DNA of 64,000 nucleotides from an uncultured Christensenella sp. (lineage in GTDB: Bacteria > Bacillota > Clostridia > Christensenellales > Pumilibacteraceae), in contig CAJTPT010000002.1 of the NCBI GenBank assembly GCA_910578545.1, forward strand, positions 124,001-188,000. Reading direction: 5' to 3'. Positions 33,810 through 42,831 of this stretch are shown piece after piece. The notes below the pieces were generated by a model. It saw nothing but the letters and a program-made list of their open reading frames with translations, did no database searches and was not told the DNA's origin. Every line of letters starts with the position of its first letter. The first letter of the stretch is position 1. Both the position numbers and the translations under genes were made by a program.

Positions 33810-34815
33810 AAAAACAGTCACAATTCACGGCGCTGTAACCGCGCAAAACACGCAGGAAAGCGTCACTGCCGCGGTGATACGCCTCATTGACGGACTATAT
33901 TTAAAAAACGGCATTTCCGACGCGGACGTCGCCGGTATGAGTATTACTGTTGCCGGCGATTTAACGGGGTTTTCGCCCGATCGTGCGATTCGCGAGGCCG
34001 GACATAACGTTGCGCTTAAGTGCGCTACCGAGCATACGAAGGACGGAGTAAACGGATTTATACGCGTCACCGTTACGGCGCAATCGGATAATCCGGTTTT
34101 TAACGTTTATCTCGGCGGTGCTCGTGCGCTCAGTGCCGATTTGACTAAATACCATTCCATCGCGCTTGACGGACCGTCAGGCGCGGGTAAGAGCACGGTT
34201 GCAAAGGCAGTGGCTAAAAAGCTTAATATCACTTATCTCGATACCGGCGCACTGTATCGTGCTTTGGGACTTACTTGTCTTAATAACGGCGTCGACGTCA
34301 GGGACGCGAAAGCGGTCGAACAATGTTTGCGTGACGTCAAGGTCGGACTCGATTACGAAAACGGCGTTCAGCGCGTTACTGTCGACGGCGTGGACGTGAC
34401 CGCAAAAATTCGCACCCCAGAGGTTTCCATGGCGGCGAGCGGCGTATCGGCCGTGCCGTACGTCAGAGAGAAGCTTCTCGGTATTCAGCGCGATATAGCG
34501 ACGGGCAGCTCGGTCATTTTAGATGGGCGTGATATCGGAACCGTGGTACTACCGTCCGCCGAGTTTAAGTTCTTTTTGACCGCTTCCGCGGAAGTGCGGG
34601 CCAAGCGCAGATTTGATGAGCTTACGGCAAAAGGACAAAAGGTCGTTTACGAAGACGTATTAAACGACGTTATTACGCGCGACCGCAACGACAGTACGCG
34701 TGCTGTCGCGCCGTTAAAGCAAGCCTATGACGCCGTAAAAATTGATTCGGACAATATGACTGCAGATCAGGTTGTCGGGTTTATCATAGATTACGTTGAG
34801 GGATGGTTGCAATGA
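33802..34815 (+). CDS. cmk: AroH-type chorismate mutase domain fused to cytidylate kinase
   Basis: 337-aa two-domain protein. Residues about 1-115 align with B. subtilis-type chorismate mutase AroH: C74, E77, R88 and Y103 match AroH C75, E78, R90 and Y108, but the catalytic R7 position is H9. Residues about 118-337 are a complete (d)CMP kinase with P-loop GPSGAGKST (124-132), YLDTGALYRALGL, DGRDIGTVVLP and the RDRNDSTR lid. CMK makes (d)CDP for nucleic acid and lipid synthesis. Whether the mutase half is active is uncertain. It overlaps the flavoprotein gene and plsC. Confidence 0.9.
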   Translation: MSKKTVTIHGAVTAQNTQESVTAAVIRLIDGLYLKNGISDADVAGMSITVAGDLTGFSPDRAIREAGHNVALKCATEHTKDGVNGFIRVTVTAQSDNPVFNVYLGGARALSADLTKYHSIALDGPSGAGKSTVAKAVAKKLNITYLDTGALYRALGLTCLNNGVDVRDAKAVEQCLRDVKVGLDYENGVQRVTVDGVDVTAKIRTPEVSMAASGVSAVPYVREKLLGIQRDIATGSSVILDGRDIGTVVLPSAEFKFFLTASAEVRAKRRFDELTAKGQKVVYEDVLNDVITRDRNDSTRAVAPLKQAYDAVKIDSDNMTADQVVGFIIDYVEGWLQ

Positions 34816-35534
34816 AAGCTTGGTATTGGTTTTTAAAAATCATTCTGTACCCGATTGCCGCATTGCTGTTTCCGTGCAAGGTGATGGATAAGCACAAATA
34901 TAAAAAGTACGATCGCGGTCAAATAATTATTACCAATCATTTGTCTTGGATGGATATACTCTACGTGTATTTCGGCTTGCCGGGCGGACTTAAACGCGCT
35001 CTATCCAAAAAGGAAAATCAAGGCAATAAAGTTCAAGCGGCGCTAATGCACTCTATAGGCGTCATATTTGTCGACCGCGACAAGCCCGAGCTGTCATCGA
35101 TGCGTACATGTATTACGGCATTAAAGGACGGACAAACGCTTTCGATTGCGCCGGAGGGCACGCGCAACCGTGAAAATAGAAACCTTCAGCCTCTTCATTC
35201 GGGTGCGGCAATGTTTGCGCTAAAGGGCAATGCGCGCGTCGTGCCGTACGTTATTCATCATAAAGGTAAGATGTTCAGACGAAATTACGTTGCGGTAGGC
35301 GATCCTGTGGACTTGTCCGATTTGTTCGCAAGGCGGGTCGATGAAAGTGTCTTAAACGAGGCCACCGAGAGATTTCGTATTGCTATGCAGGAAACGCTGG
35401 ACAAGCTTGACGTATGGGTAGAGAAAAAGGGTTATAAGCGCAAGAATAAGCAACAAAAGCGCGAAATAAACGCGCTCGATCGGCAGTATAATGCCGCAAA
35501 AAAGGAATATGCTAAAAGTAGTCGTTGCAAATAA
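34812..35534 (+). CDS. plsC: 1-acyl-sn-glycerol-3-phosphate acyltransferase
   Basis: Membrane-associated acyltransferase (240 aa) that makes phosphatidic acid. HX4D active-site motif NHLSWMD and the phosphate-binding EGTRNRE are present; an N-terminal hydrophobic segment (about 5-22) anchors it. The frame also contains an ATG at 34803, but GAGGG at about 34798-34802 suits the ATG at 34812. It overlaps cmk by 4 bases and ispH-rpsA by 26. The basic, Lys-rich C-terminal tail is outside the catalytic domain. Confidence 0.9.
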   Translation: MKAWYWFLKIILYPIAALLFPCKVMDKHKYKKYDRGQIIITNHLSWMDILYVYFGLPGGLKRALSKKENQGNKVQAALMHSIGVIFVDRDKPELSSMRTCITALKDGQTLSIAPEGTRNRENRNLQPLHSGAAMFALKGNARVVPYVIHHKGKMFRRNYVAVGDPVDLSDLFARRVDESVLNEATERFRIAMQETLDKLDVWVEKKGYKRKNKQQKREINALDRQYNAAKKEYAKSSRCK

Positions 35535-37566
35535 ATCGGGATTTTGTTTCGGTGTAAAACGTGCGGTGGATTTTGCATACGGTGTTATGTCGGAAGACAA
35601 TTGCTATATGCTCGGCGATATAACTCACAATAAGTCCGTGATAGACGCGCTTGTAAAACGCGGAATAAAGCGCATAAACAATGTAGATGACTTGCCCGAT
35701 TGTAGCGGTCGCGGCAAGGTGATTATAAGATCGCACGGCGCTGATATGGCAACATACGAGCTTATTAAGGCAAAGGGCTACGATATCATTGACGCAACGT
35801 GTCCGTTTGTAGCAAAGATACACGACGTTGTGCGTAAACATTATACGGACGGATATCATATAGTGATAGTGGGCGGTAAGACTCATCCGGAGGTCGTTGC
35901 AACTAACGGTTGGTGCGATAATTCCGCCACGGTTATAGACAATGACAGCGACTTAAACGTGCTTTGCGACTACGATAAACTTTGTATAGTCTGTCAAACT
36001 ACCTATGACGGAAAAAAATTTGAAGAACTTTCAAAAAAAATACGTAAAATTCCTTTAAAAACGGTTGAAATTTTCGACACGATTTGCTATACTACATATG
36101 AGCGTCAGAAGGAAGCAATGTCTATTGCAGAAAACAGCGACGTAGTGTTGGTTGTGGGTGACAAATCCAGCTCCAACACAAACAAGCTTTTTGAGCTTTG
36201 CGCGGCTGTCAATAAGCATACGCACTTTGTAAATTCGGTGGACGAACTCAAAAATATTAATTTTCCCCGTAGCGGCGTGGTAGGTATCGTCGCCGGGGCA
36301 TCGACTCCGACAGAGTCGATTATGGAGGTAAAGACTTACATGGGTCAAGAATTCGGCGAAGCGAGCAATGAAGAATTTCTCGAAGCGATCAACAAAGGAA
36401 CGGTAGCTATCCGCGAGGGTAAGGCGATCACCGGTACGGTGCTTTCCGCAAATGCGGACGGCATTCGCGTTAACGTCGGCGTAAAGAACGACGGATTTAT
36501 CGATAAGTCCGAAGTAACCGACGACGGCGATTATAATCCCGATGATTACCCGACCGGTATGGAAATAACCGCCATCGTCACCAAAAAGCGTGACGACGTA
36601 TCCGGTTGCGTTCTGCTTTCCAAGCGTCGTTTCGATCTTATGCGCAAGACCGACGAGGCTGTCGACCAAATCCGCAACGGCGAAACGTTTGAAATGGTCG
36701 TCAAAAAAGACATTAAAGGCGGACTTATCGGTTCGCTCGGAACATATAGGGTATTTGTACCTGCTTCACAAATCAGGCTTAAATTTGTGCCCGATTTAAA
36801 GAAGTTTATAGGCAAAACACTTAGACTGCGCGCACTTGATATCGACGACGTCAATCGCAAAATCGTAGCGTCACAGCGCGTCATTCTTCAAGAGGAAAAA
36901 GAGGAGAAGGACAAGAAAGCCGAGATATTCTGGGAAAACGTCAAACCCGACGTTGTAGTTGCCGGTGAGGTAAAGCGTATCAGTTCTTACGGCGCTTTCG
37001 TAAGCGTCGACGGTATCGACTGCTTGGCGCATATAGACCACCTTTCGTATACGCATATCGATTCTCCCGACGAAGTGCTCGAGATCGGCAAGACGTACGA
37101 CTTTTTGGTACTCAAGGCCGACCGTGAAAAGCAACGCGTTTCGCTCGGCTACAGAGAACTTCAGCCGCACCCGTTTGATAAGTGCATGGAAAAGCATCCC
37201 GTCGGATCGGTTTTGAACGGCAAGGTCATAAGCGTATTGCCTTACGGTGCGTTTGTGGAAATCGAGCCGGGCGTCGAAGGCTTGGTACATGTTTCCGAGG
37301 CCGCCGCCGCATACGTCAAGGACATCAACGAAGTGTTGCATCCCGGCGACCAAGTAACGGTCAAAATTCTTGCTTACGACGAGCAACATCGCAAGACTAC
37401 GCTTAGTATCCGTGCGTGCTTGGATGTAGCCGAACAGCCGGCGGCCAAAGCGGCTAAGCCTGCCAAAAAGCCTGTTGAGGAACACAGCGCTTACAGCGAA
37501 AAAGAAGATAACAACGTATTTGCCGACCTTTTGAAAAAGGTAGATGGTCAAGACAACAACGACTAG
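35509..37566 (+). CDS. ispH: IspH-RpsA fusion: HMBPP reductase with four S1 RNA-binding domains
   Basis: 685-aa fusion known from clostridia. Residues about 1-280 are 4-hydroxy-3-methylbut-2-enyl diphosphate reductase, the last MEP-pathway step: the [4Fe-4S] cysteines are C13 (SGFCFGVKRA), C98 (DATCPF) and C193 (DTICYT), with RSHG and GDKSSSNTNKL. From about residue 295 there are four S1 motifs (for example YGAFVSVDGIDCLAHI and YGAFVEIEPGVEGLVHV), as in ribosomal protein S1. An Ala/Lys-rich then acidic tail ends the protein. The ATG at 35509 is preceded by AAAGGAA inside plsC. Why the two activities are joined is unknown. Confidence 0.93.
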   Translation: MLKVVVANKSGFCFGVKRAVDFAYGVMSEDNCYMLGDITHNKSVIDALVKRGIKRINNVDDLPDCSGRGKVIIRSHGADMATYELIKAKGYDIIDATCPFVAKIHDVVRKHYTDGYHIVIVGGKTHPEVVATNGWCDNSATVIDNDSDLNVLCDYDKLCIVCQTTYDGKKFEELSKKIRKIPLKTVEIFDTICYTTYERQKEAMSIAENSDVVLVVGDKSSSNTNKLFELCAAVNKHTHFVNSVDELKNINFPRSGVVGIVAGASTPTESIMEVKTYMGQEFGEASNEEFLEAINKGTVAIREGKAITGTVLSANADGIRVNVGVKNDGFIDKSEVTDDGDYNPDDYPTGMEITAIVTKKRDDVSGCVLLSKRRFDLMRKTDEAVDQIRNGETFEMVVKKDIKGGLIGSLGTYRVFVPASQIRLKFVPDLKKFIGKTLRLRALDIDDVNRKIVASQRVILQEEKEEKDKKAEIFWENVKPDVVVAGEVKRISSYGAFVSVDGIDCLAHIDHLSYTHIDSPDEVLEIGKTYDFLVLKADREKQRVSLGYRELQPHPFDKCMEKHPVGSVLNGKVISVLPYGAFVEIEPGVEGLVHVSEAAAAYVKDINEVLHPGDQVTVKILAYDEQHRKTTLSIRACLDVAEQPAAKAAKPAKKPVEEHSAYSEKEDNNVFADLLKKVDGQDNND

Positions 37567-37576
37567 GCTATAGGCC

Positions 37577-37607
37577 AATCGCGTGCCGTTAGGTGCGCGA
37601 TTTTTTT
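37577..37607 (+). terminator. Intrinsic terminator of the ispH-rpsA operon
   Basis: AATCGCG (37577-37583) pairs with CGCGATT (37596-37602), then T to 37607. The next bases are the Shine-Dalgarno of the following gene, with no gap. Confidence 0.75.
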
Positions 37608-37618
37608 AGGAGGTAATG

Positions 37619-39124
37619 ATGCCGGTATTAGCAATTTGCCCGTACTGCTCAAAAACTATCAAGATAGAGCGTATCCCCAGAGTTTCGTGCACCGATTGCG
37701 GAACTGAATTCGGATTTGCCGAGCTGCAAAGAAAGCATCTTTTGGTCGACTCGCGAACCGAGGCCGCCGAGCTTGTAACCGCAAAAGAGTTTTTTACTAA
37801 CGGCGAGTTTATAAGCGCGTCCGAACACTATAAGCGCGCGCTTGCCGCTAATAAAAACTCGTACACTGCGCAGTATTTTGTTTTGCTTTGCGATATTTAT
37901 ATGCACGAGGCGGATAACGGTATTACGGGCGACAATGAATACGACGCCATGACAGCGATTGTCAACATGGTCAAACAGTCTTTGATTGTTCTTTCGCATG
38001 CAAACATAACGGTTGCGGACAAGCTAACGTTTATTCACGCCATGCTTGCGGAAACCAAAGTTATAATTACGCGCCGTTTAACTTCGCGTAGCGATTTGTT
38101 TGACAACGATATAGAAAAGTATCGCAAGGTTTCTATTGATGATTTAACCAAGCTTTTGGATTTGTTTAAAATCGACAGAGAGCTTATTATGTCGTTTTCA
38201 CCCGAGGTTTCAATAACGTTGACCGAGATAGTCGACTGCGCGATTAAAACGTGTTATAAAGCGGTGCAAACAGTCGCGGTCGGCGAGGATATCATTTCGC
38301 CCAACGACGATGATTACAGACGTATTTCTGCGCTTTGCAATGAGCTGTGCTTCTTTGGTAACTCGTTTAGCCTCGACTTTAACGGTTCTTCGTATTCGCC
38401 CGACTTTTCGCAAAACTACATGCTTAACGAAAAGGTTTTAAGCCGTTTTGCCAAGTTTGACGACGCGGATAAATTAAATGCGAAAAAGCTTTTGGTGGGC
38501 GACATAGCCGAATATAACAGTATTCTCGAAGAGTGCGTTAAGGCGCTTAAGTTTACCTATCTCAACTGCTATAGATCGCTGTGCAGTAGACAGGTCGCTC
38601 AGCACGCTCAGCTTTTCTATAACGGCTTTGACCTGCTTTACAGACTGTTAATGCCGCGCGTTGTTCCCGTCGATAAAAAGAAGTACGAAGTCCACGTGCC
38701 AAAGTTTGCCGATATAGCGGATTGGTGTGATATTCTTACGCGCTTCCTTGTAGACGCTTACGAGCTTGACGAGGTTGTCGGCAAGTCGTTGCATGAATTT
38801 TACGAGCGGCTTTTGCAAATCGTTACCGAGTACGTTATTCCCGAAATGGAAAAGTTTTCCAAATTCAAAACCGAAGCCGACAGACTTGCTTTCCAAAAAG
38901 CTGTGTTCAACTGCGCTTGTTGTTGTGCGCCCGCATTGCACAAATACGTCGACTTCTCCGCCGAAGCGGATAAGACGCGTAACAAGCTTGTTAAGATTTG
39001 CAAAGGCGCGACGGAAGGCTTCCTTTTGCACTCGGGATTGTCTATCAACGAGATAGAGCAATCCAACTTCTTCCGCCCGATACTTCAAATTTCGACGGCT
39101 GTAATGGACGAGTATAACGAATAA
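37619..39124 (+). CDS. Zinc-ribbon protein with a TPR-like segment, function unknown
   Basis: 501-aa protein not matched to a named family. Residues 8-30 form a zinc ribbon (CPYC then CTDC), followed by a helical repeat-like stretch (AKEFFTNGEFISASEHYKRA) resembling one tetratricopeptide unit. The rest is all-helical with no signal peptide or membrane segment, so it is likely cytosolic and may act as an adaptor. Two ATGs are possible; the second (37619) is 5 bases from AGGAGG and preferred. The terminator just upstream means it needs read-through or its own promoter; none is obvious. Confidence 0.7.
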   Translation: MPVLAICPYCSKTIKIERIPRVSCTDCGTEFGFAELQRKHLLVDSRTEAAELVTAKEFFTNGEFISASEHYKRALAANKNSYTAQYFVLLCDIYMHEADNGITGDNEYDAMTAIVNMVKQSLIVLSHANITVADKLTFIHAMLAETKVIITRRLTSRSDLFDNDIEKYRKVSIDDLTKLLDLFKIDRELIMSFSPEVSITLTEIVDCAIKTCYKAVQTVAVGEDIISPNDDDYRRISALCNELCFFGNSFSLDFNGSSYSPDFSQNYMLNEKVLSRFAKFDDADKLNAKKLLVGDIAEYNSILEECVKALKFTYLNCYRSLCSRQVAQHAQLFYNGFDLLYRLLMPRVVPVDKKKYEVHVPKFADIADWCDILTRFLVDAYELDEVVGKSLHEFYERLLQIVTEYVIPEMEKFSKFKTEADRLAFQKAVFNCACCCAPALHKYVDFSAEADKTRNKLVKICKGATEGFLLHSGLSINEIEQSNFFRPILQISTAVMDEYNE

Positions 39125-39142
39125 ATCCCCGACTTTGTCGCA

Positions 39143-39148
39143 TAAAAT
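39143..39148 (+). promoter_or_regulatory. Candidate -10 of the dipeptidase gene
   Basis: TAAAAT ends five bases before the ATG at 39154. No sigma-A -35 is evident. The overlapping CATAAAAT (39141-39148) is also 7 of 8 to the sigma-E -10, with a partial -35 GAATAAA 15 bases upstream, so either sigma factor is possible. Confidence 0.35.
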
Positions 39149-39153
39149 CTAGT

Positions 39154-39948
39154 ATGATATTCGATTTACACAATGATTTCCCGACTGCATTATGCGATAA
39201 AGACTACTTCGGGTACGCCGACTCGATAGGCGATAATACCGTTACCGCGGCAATATGGACGTCCGAGTTATCGGGCGACGTAATCAAAACCGTCGGCGAA
39301 ATCTCGGCGCGTGTTCGCGAGCTCGATAGAATATGTTTGCCGATTGCGGTAGAGGATATAGGTTTTTTGTATAAAGACGGAAAATATCTCGATTTTGATT
39401 TTTCCGTCTTTTCTTATTGCTCGCTCACTTGGAATTACGACAACGGTTTTGCAGGAGGGGCGTTGGATAACGGAACGCTTACATATGCGGGTAAACGTGT
39501 TGTTAAAATTATCAACGATTGCGGGTGCGCTGTGGACCTTGCGCATTTAAACAGGGCAAGTTTTTATCCCGTGCTTGATTGTTCTCGGCGTGCGCTTTGT
39601 TCTCACACGGGCTTTAACGGTCATTTAAGATCGCTTGACGATAATCAAATTCGTACGCTCGTAAATCGCAACGTCGTTATCGGATTGTGTACCGTATCGT
39701 CATTTACAGATGCTCATAATTTAGAACAGTTTGCCGACGTTATAGATAGGTTTGTGCAAAAGTATGGCGTCGATAATCTTGCGATAGGCAGTGACTTTAA
39801 CGGTTCTAACGATATCCCAAAAGATATATCGGATTATAATGGGTTGAATCAAGTAAAAGACAAGCTTTTGCGCCGTGGGTACACAACAGGTGATTTACAC
39901 AAAATCTTTTATGGTAACGCATACTCGTTTTATCTTAAAGAGCGATAA
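39154..39948 (+). CDS. Membrane-dipeptidase family (M19) peptidase
   Basis: 264-aa member of the M19 renal-dipeptidase family, metal-dependent peptidases that cleave dipeptides. Zinc ligands in DLHNDFPT (N terminus), E in the AVEDIG region, H in VDLAHLNRASF and H in SHTGF, plus IGSDFNG near the end. It is shorter than most bacterial members (300-400 aa) yet has no signal peptide, so it is probably cytosolic. No Shine-Dalgarno; a -10-like TAAAAT lies five bases upstream. A terminator follows, so it is a single-gene unit. Confidence 0.85.
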   Translation: MIFDLHNDFPTALCDKDYFGYADSIGDNTVTAAIWTSELSGDVIKTVGEISARVRELDRICLPIAVEDIGFLYKDGKYLDFDFSVFSYCSLTWNYDNGFAGGALDNGTLTYAGKRVVKIINDCGCAVDLAHLNRASFYPVLDCSRRALCSHTGFNGHLRSLDDNQIRTLVNRNVVIGLCTVSSFTDAHNLEQFADVIDRFVQKYGVDNLAIGSDFNGSNDIPKDISDYNGLNQVKDKLLRRGYTTGDLHKIFYGNAYSFYLKER

Positions 39949-39960
39949 ATGATGTTATGG

Positions 39961-39987
39961 AAGGCGTAGTACGATACTGCGCCTTTT
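39961..39987 (+). terminator. Intrinsic terminator of the dipeptidase gene
   Basis: AAGGCGTAGTA (39961-39971) pairs with TACTGCGCCTT (39975-39985) around a 3-base loop, followed by further T. Confidence 0.8.
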
Positions 39988-40430
39988 AAAAGAATGTTCA
40001 AATCACAATTTTTTTAAATTCTTTCTAAACCGTGTAAGTTCGTTTTCACCGCGCGTATTACTGTATCTATTGCCGAAATCAGTTCTACACCGTCGGTTGC
40101 AACTGTACGATATTTGACGCGCCAAAGCGGCAAAATGGGTATTAATAGATAATCCGTTTATAAGCATTAAATTCCCGTTATATATAAAAAATTATATTCG
40201 ATTTCCGCTTTGTCGAGCTTTTGGCATTGCTGTAAAATATCGGTTGAAGTACACGTTGACTGAGCTCTGTAAAAGTTTTGTTTCTGTCGTAACGCAGATG
40301 AGGACGTTGCGTCAAGCGCATTCGTGCGCACCGTATTACGTTAGCTCATATACCGAAGAACAATCAAAGAATTGTTAAATTATTATCCTTTAAATCCGAT
40401 TATTATTTTGTTTAAGAAAAAGCAAGATTT
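39988..40430 (+). other. Gene-poor interval before glgC
   Basis: About 440 bases without a supportable gene. It holds several short hairpins: GCGCA/TGCGC at about 40317-40330 and ACGCA/TGCGT around 40286-40312. On the minus strand a stop-free frame of about 47 codons (ending at 40014) has protein-like composition but no start codon of note and no family match, and may be the tail of a decayed gene. Nothing else was recognised. Confidence 0.4.
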
Positions 40431-40433
40431 CTA

Positions 40434-40462
40434 TTGTATCTTTCTTATAATTGTGCTACAAT
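40434..40462 (+). promoter_or_regulatory. Sigma-A type promoter of the glgC-glgD-glgA operon
   Basis: TTGTAT (40434-40439), 17-base spacer, TACAAT (40457-40462), leaving a leader of about 40 bases before the GGAG site of glgC. Confidence 0.65.
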
Positions 40463-40509
40463 TATGTTGAAATAAGTATCAAGTGGTAAAACGCTTACTT
40501 GGAGAAATT

Positions 40510-41697
40510 ATGAAAAAGAAAAAATGTATTGCCATGCTTTTGGCTGGCGGACAGGGCACGCGACTTTTTGCGCTTACAAACAGCGTTGCAAAGCCGGCGG
40601 TATCGTTTGGCGCAAAGTACAGGATTATCGACTTTCCGCTGAGTAATTGCACCAACTCCGGTATCGATACGGTCGGCGTGCTTACGCAATATCAACCGCT
40701 TATTCTTAACGAGTACGTCGGTAACGGCGAGCCGTGGGATTTGGACAGAAGCTATGGCGGAGTGCATACTTTGCCGCCGTATCAAGCCAAAGAGGGCGGC
40801 GAATGGTACAAGGGCACGGCAAACGCGATTTACCAAAATATGCATTTTTTGGATGAATACGATTCGGACCACGTGCTTATTCTGTCGGGCGATCACATTT
40901 ACAAAATGGATTATTCCAAAATGCTTGAAGAGCACATCGCGCACAATGCCGATTGTACAATTTCGGTTATAGACGTACCGCATGATGAGGCGAGCCGCTT
41001 CGGCATATTGGATTTTGCGCAGGACGGGCGTATCGGTTCGTTTGAGGAAAAGCCCAAAGCGCCAAAAAGCAATCACGCAAGTATGGGAATTTACATCTTC
41101 AAAAAGGACGTGCTTGTTCGCGAACTAATGGCTGATGCCGTCGACAAGACGTCCGCAAACGACTTCGGCAAAAACATTATTCCAAAAATGCTTAAGGAAA
41201 AATGCAACGTCTTTGCATACCGGTTTGTCGGGTATTGGAAGGATGTTGGCACCGTTACGAGCCTTTGGGAAGCTAATATGGATTTGCTTGGAAGCATGCC
41301 TGCGTTCGACCTTGACGATCCTGCGTTTAAGATTTATTCGCGTAACGAGCCGCTCCCGCCGTCGTACATAGGTGAAACGGGAAAATTTGTCAATTCGTTA
41401 ATGACTACAGGTTGCGAGATTTACGGCACGGTAATCAATTCGGTAATCGGTGAGGGCGTAACCGTGTCCGAGGGGGCTGTGATAGAAAACAGCGTCGTTA
41501 TGCAAGGTTCTGTTATCGGCAAAAACGTTAAGATGAATTACACCATGGTTGACGAAAACGTTGTTATCGGCGATAGTACCGTAATCGGCGACGGTGCGTC
41601 CGACAAAGCGCACATCACTCTTATAGGTCGTGATACCGTTATCGCTAAAGGCACAAAAATCAAGTCCGGCGTGATAATGGAAAAGGGGGCTAACTAA
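40510..41697 (+). CDS. glgC: Glucose-1-phosphate adenylyltransferase
   Basis: ADP-glucose pyrophosphorylase (395 aa), first committed step of glycogen synthesis. The nucleotidyltransferase signature AMLLAGGQGTRLFALT begins at residue 6; further motifs are KPAVSFGAKYRIIDF, WYKGTANAIYQN, ILSGDHIYKMDY and a C-terminal left-handed beta-helix (VTVSEGAVIENSVVMQGSVI). The frame is open to a GTG at 40483, but TTGGAGAAA sets the ATG at 40510. It is followed by glgD after one base and then glgA, a complete synthesis operon; no glgB or glgP lies here. Confidence 0.95.
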   Translation: MKKKKCIAMLLAGGQGTRLFALTNSVAKPAVSFGAKYRIIDFPLSNCTNSGIDTVGVLTQYQPLILNEYVGNGEPWDLDRSYGGVHTLPPYQAKEGGEWYKGTANAIYQNMHFLDEYDSDHVLILSGDHIYKMDYSKMLEEHIAHNADCTISVIDVPHDEASRFGILDFAQDGRIGSFEEKPKAPKSNHASMGIYIFKKDVLVRELMADAVDKTSANDFGKNIIPKMLKEKCNVFAYRFVGYWKDVGTVTSLWEANMDLLGSMPAFDLDDPAFKIYSRNEPLPPSYIGETGKFVNSLMTTGCEIYGTVINSVIGEGVTVSEGAVIENSVVMQGSVIGKNVKMNYTMVDENVVIGDSTVIGDGASDKAHITLIGRDTVIAKGTKIKSGVIMEKGAN

Positions 41698-41698
41698 C

Positions 41699-42808
41699 AT
41701 GAAAGCTTTGGGAATTATATTCGGTAACCTGCACGATAAAGACGTCGGCGAGCTCACAAAGGTGCGTTCGCTTGCTTCGGTGCCGTTTGGCGGTAGATTC
41801 AGATTGATAGACTTTGTTTTGTCCAATATGGTCAACAGCGGAATAACCAAGGTCGGCGTTATTACGCAAACCAATTATCAATCGCTTATGGATCATGTCG
41901 GCAATGGCAAGCATTGGGATTTGTCGCGCAAAAACGGTGGGCTTATAATGCTTCCTCCGTACGGTAACGGCGATATGAATCCTATCAAATCGCGGTTTAG
42001 CGCAATAAAAAATATTCGTTCGTTCCTTTCGCATTCCGACGAAGAATACGTCGTAATGAGCGATTGCGATAACGTTTGCAATATTAATCTTTCCGACGTG
42101 CTTCAGTCGCATATTAATAATCATGCGGATATAACTATCGTCGTAAGGAATAAAGAGCTTGTCAACCCAAAGCCGCGCACAATCGTGGAAATGGCGGCTG
42201 GCGGCAGGGTTACAAAAGTAACCAATACCGACAAAGAACTCGGCGAACGCACGGTTTTTGCTAACATACTCGTTATGAATCGCAAGTTCCTGCTTTATTT
42301 GATCGAGAATGATGCAGAGCTCAATTATAACAGCTTTAACAAAGACGTTTTGGCGCGCGAAACGGATAAATATCGAATTTTCGGATATATGCAGACGGGC
42401 TATTTTGCCAACATCGACAGCATTGGAAATTACTATTCGCACTCACTCGAGCTGTTGAACAAAGACATACGCGACGAATTGTTCTACCGTGACGGCGCCA
42501 ATATTTACACAAAGGTTCGCGACAGCGCGCCGTGTAAGATACTCGGCTCGGCGACGGTGTGTAATTCGCTTATAGCCGACGGTTGCGTAATAGAGGGCGA
42601 GGTACGCAATTCCATTTTGTTCCGCGGCGTTAAGGTCGCCAAGGGCGCAAAAATAACCAATTCAATCGTATTTCAAGATTCCGTTATCGGAAGAAACAGC
42701 AATTTGAATTGCGTTATCGCGGACAAGCTTGTCACCATACTCGAGGGCCGAACGCTTTCCGGGCATCACACGCATCCGTACTTTATCGCTAAATCGGCAG
42801 TGATTTAG
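41699..42808 (+). CDS. glgD: GlgD, non-catalytic partner of ADP-glucose pyrophosphorylase
   Basis: 369-aa homologue of GlgC typical of Firmicutes. It lacks the GGxGTRL nucleotide-binding loop (the region reads LGIIFGNLHDKDVGELTKVR) and keeps only the GGRFRLIDFVLSN core and beta-helix. In Bacillus GlgD binds GlgC and raises its activity. It is read directly after glgC from the same message, with GGGGG about 9 bases before the ATG. Confidence 0.92.
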   Translation: MKALGIIFGNLHDKDVGELTKVRSLASVPFGGRFRLIDFVLSNMVNSGITKVGVITQTNYQSLMDHVGNGKHWDLSRKNGGLIMLPPYGNGDMNPIKSRFSAIKNIRSFLSHSDEEYVVMSDCDNVCNINLSDVLQSHINNHADITIVVRNKELVNPKPRTIVEMAAGGRVTKVTNTDKELGERTVFANILVMNRKFLLYLIENDAELNYNSFNKDVLARETDKYRIFGYMQTGYFANIDSIGNYYSHSLELLNKDIRDELFYRDGANIYTKVRDSAPCKILGSATVCNSLIADGCVIEGEVRNSILFRGVKVAKGAKITNSIVFQDSVIGRNSNLNCVIADKLVTILEGRTLSGHHTHPYFIAKSAVI

Positions 42809-42831
42809 TTTAAATCCAAAGGAGTTATATA

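Noticed and set aside
40014..40157. Minus-strand stop-free frame in the gap before glgC
   Set aside because: Only about 47 codons, no plausible start codon or ribosome site and no family recognised; kept only as a note in the gap entry.
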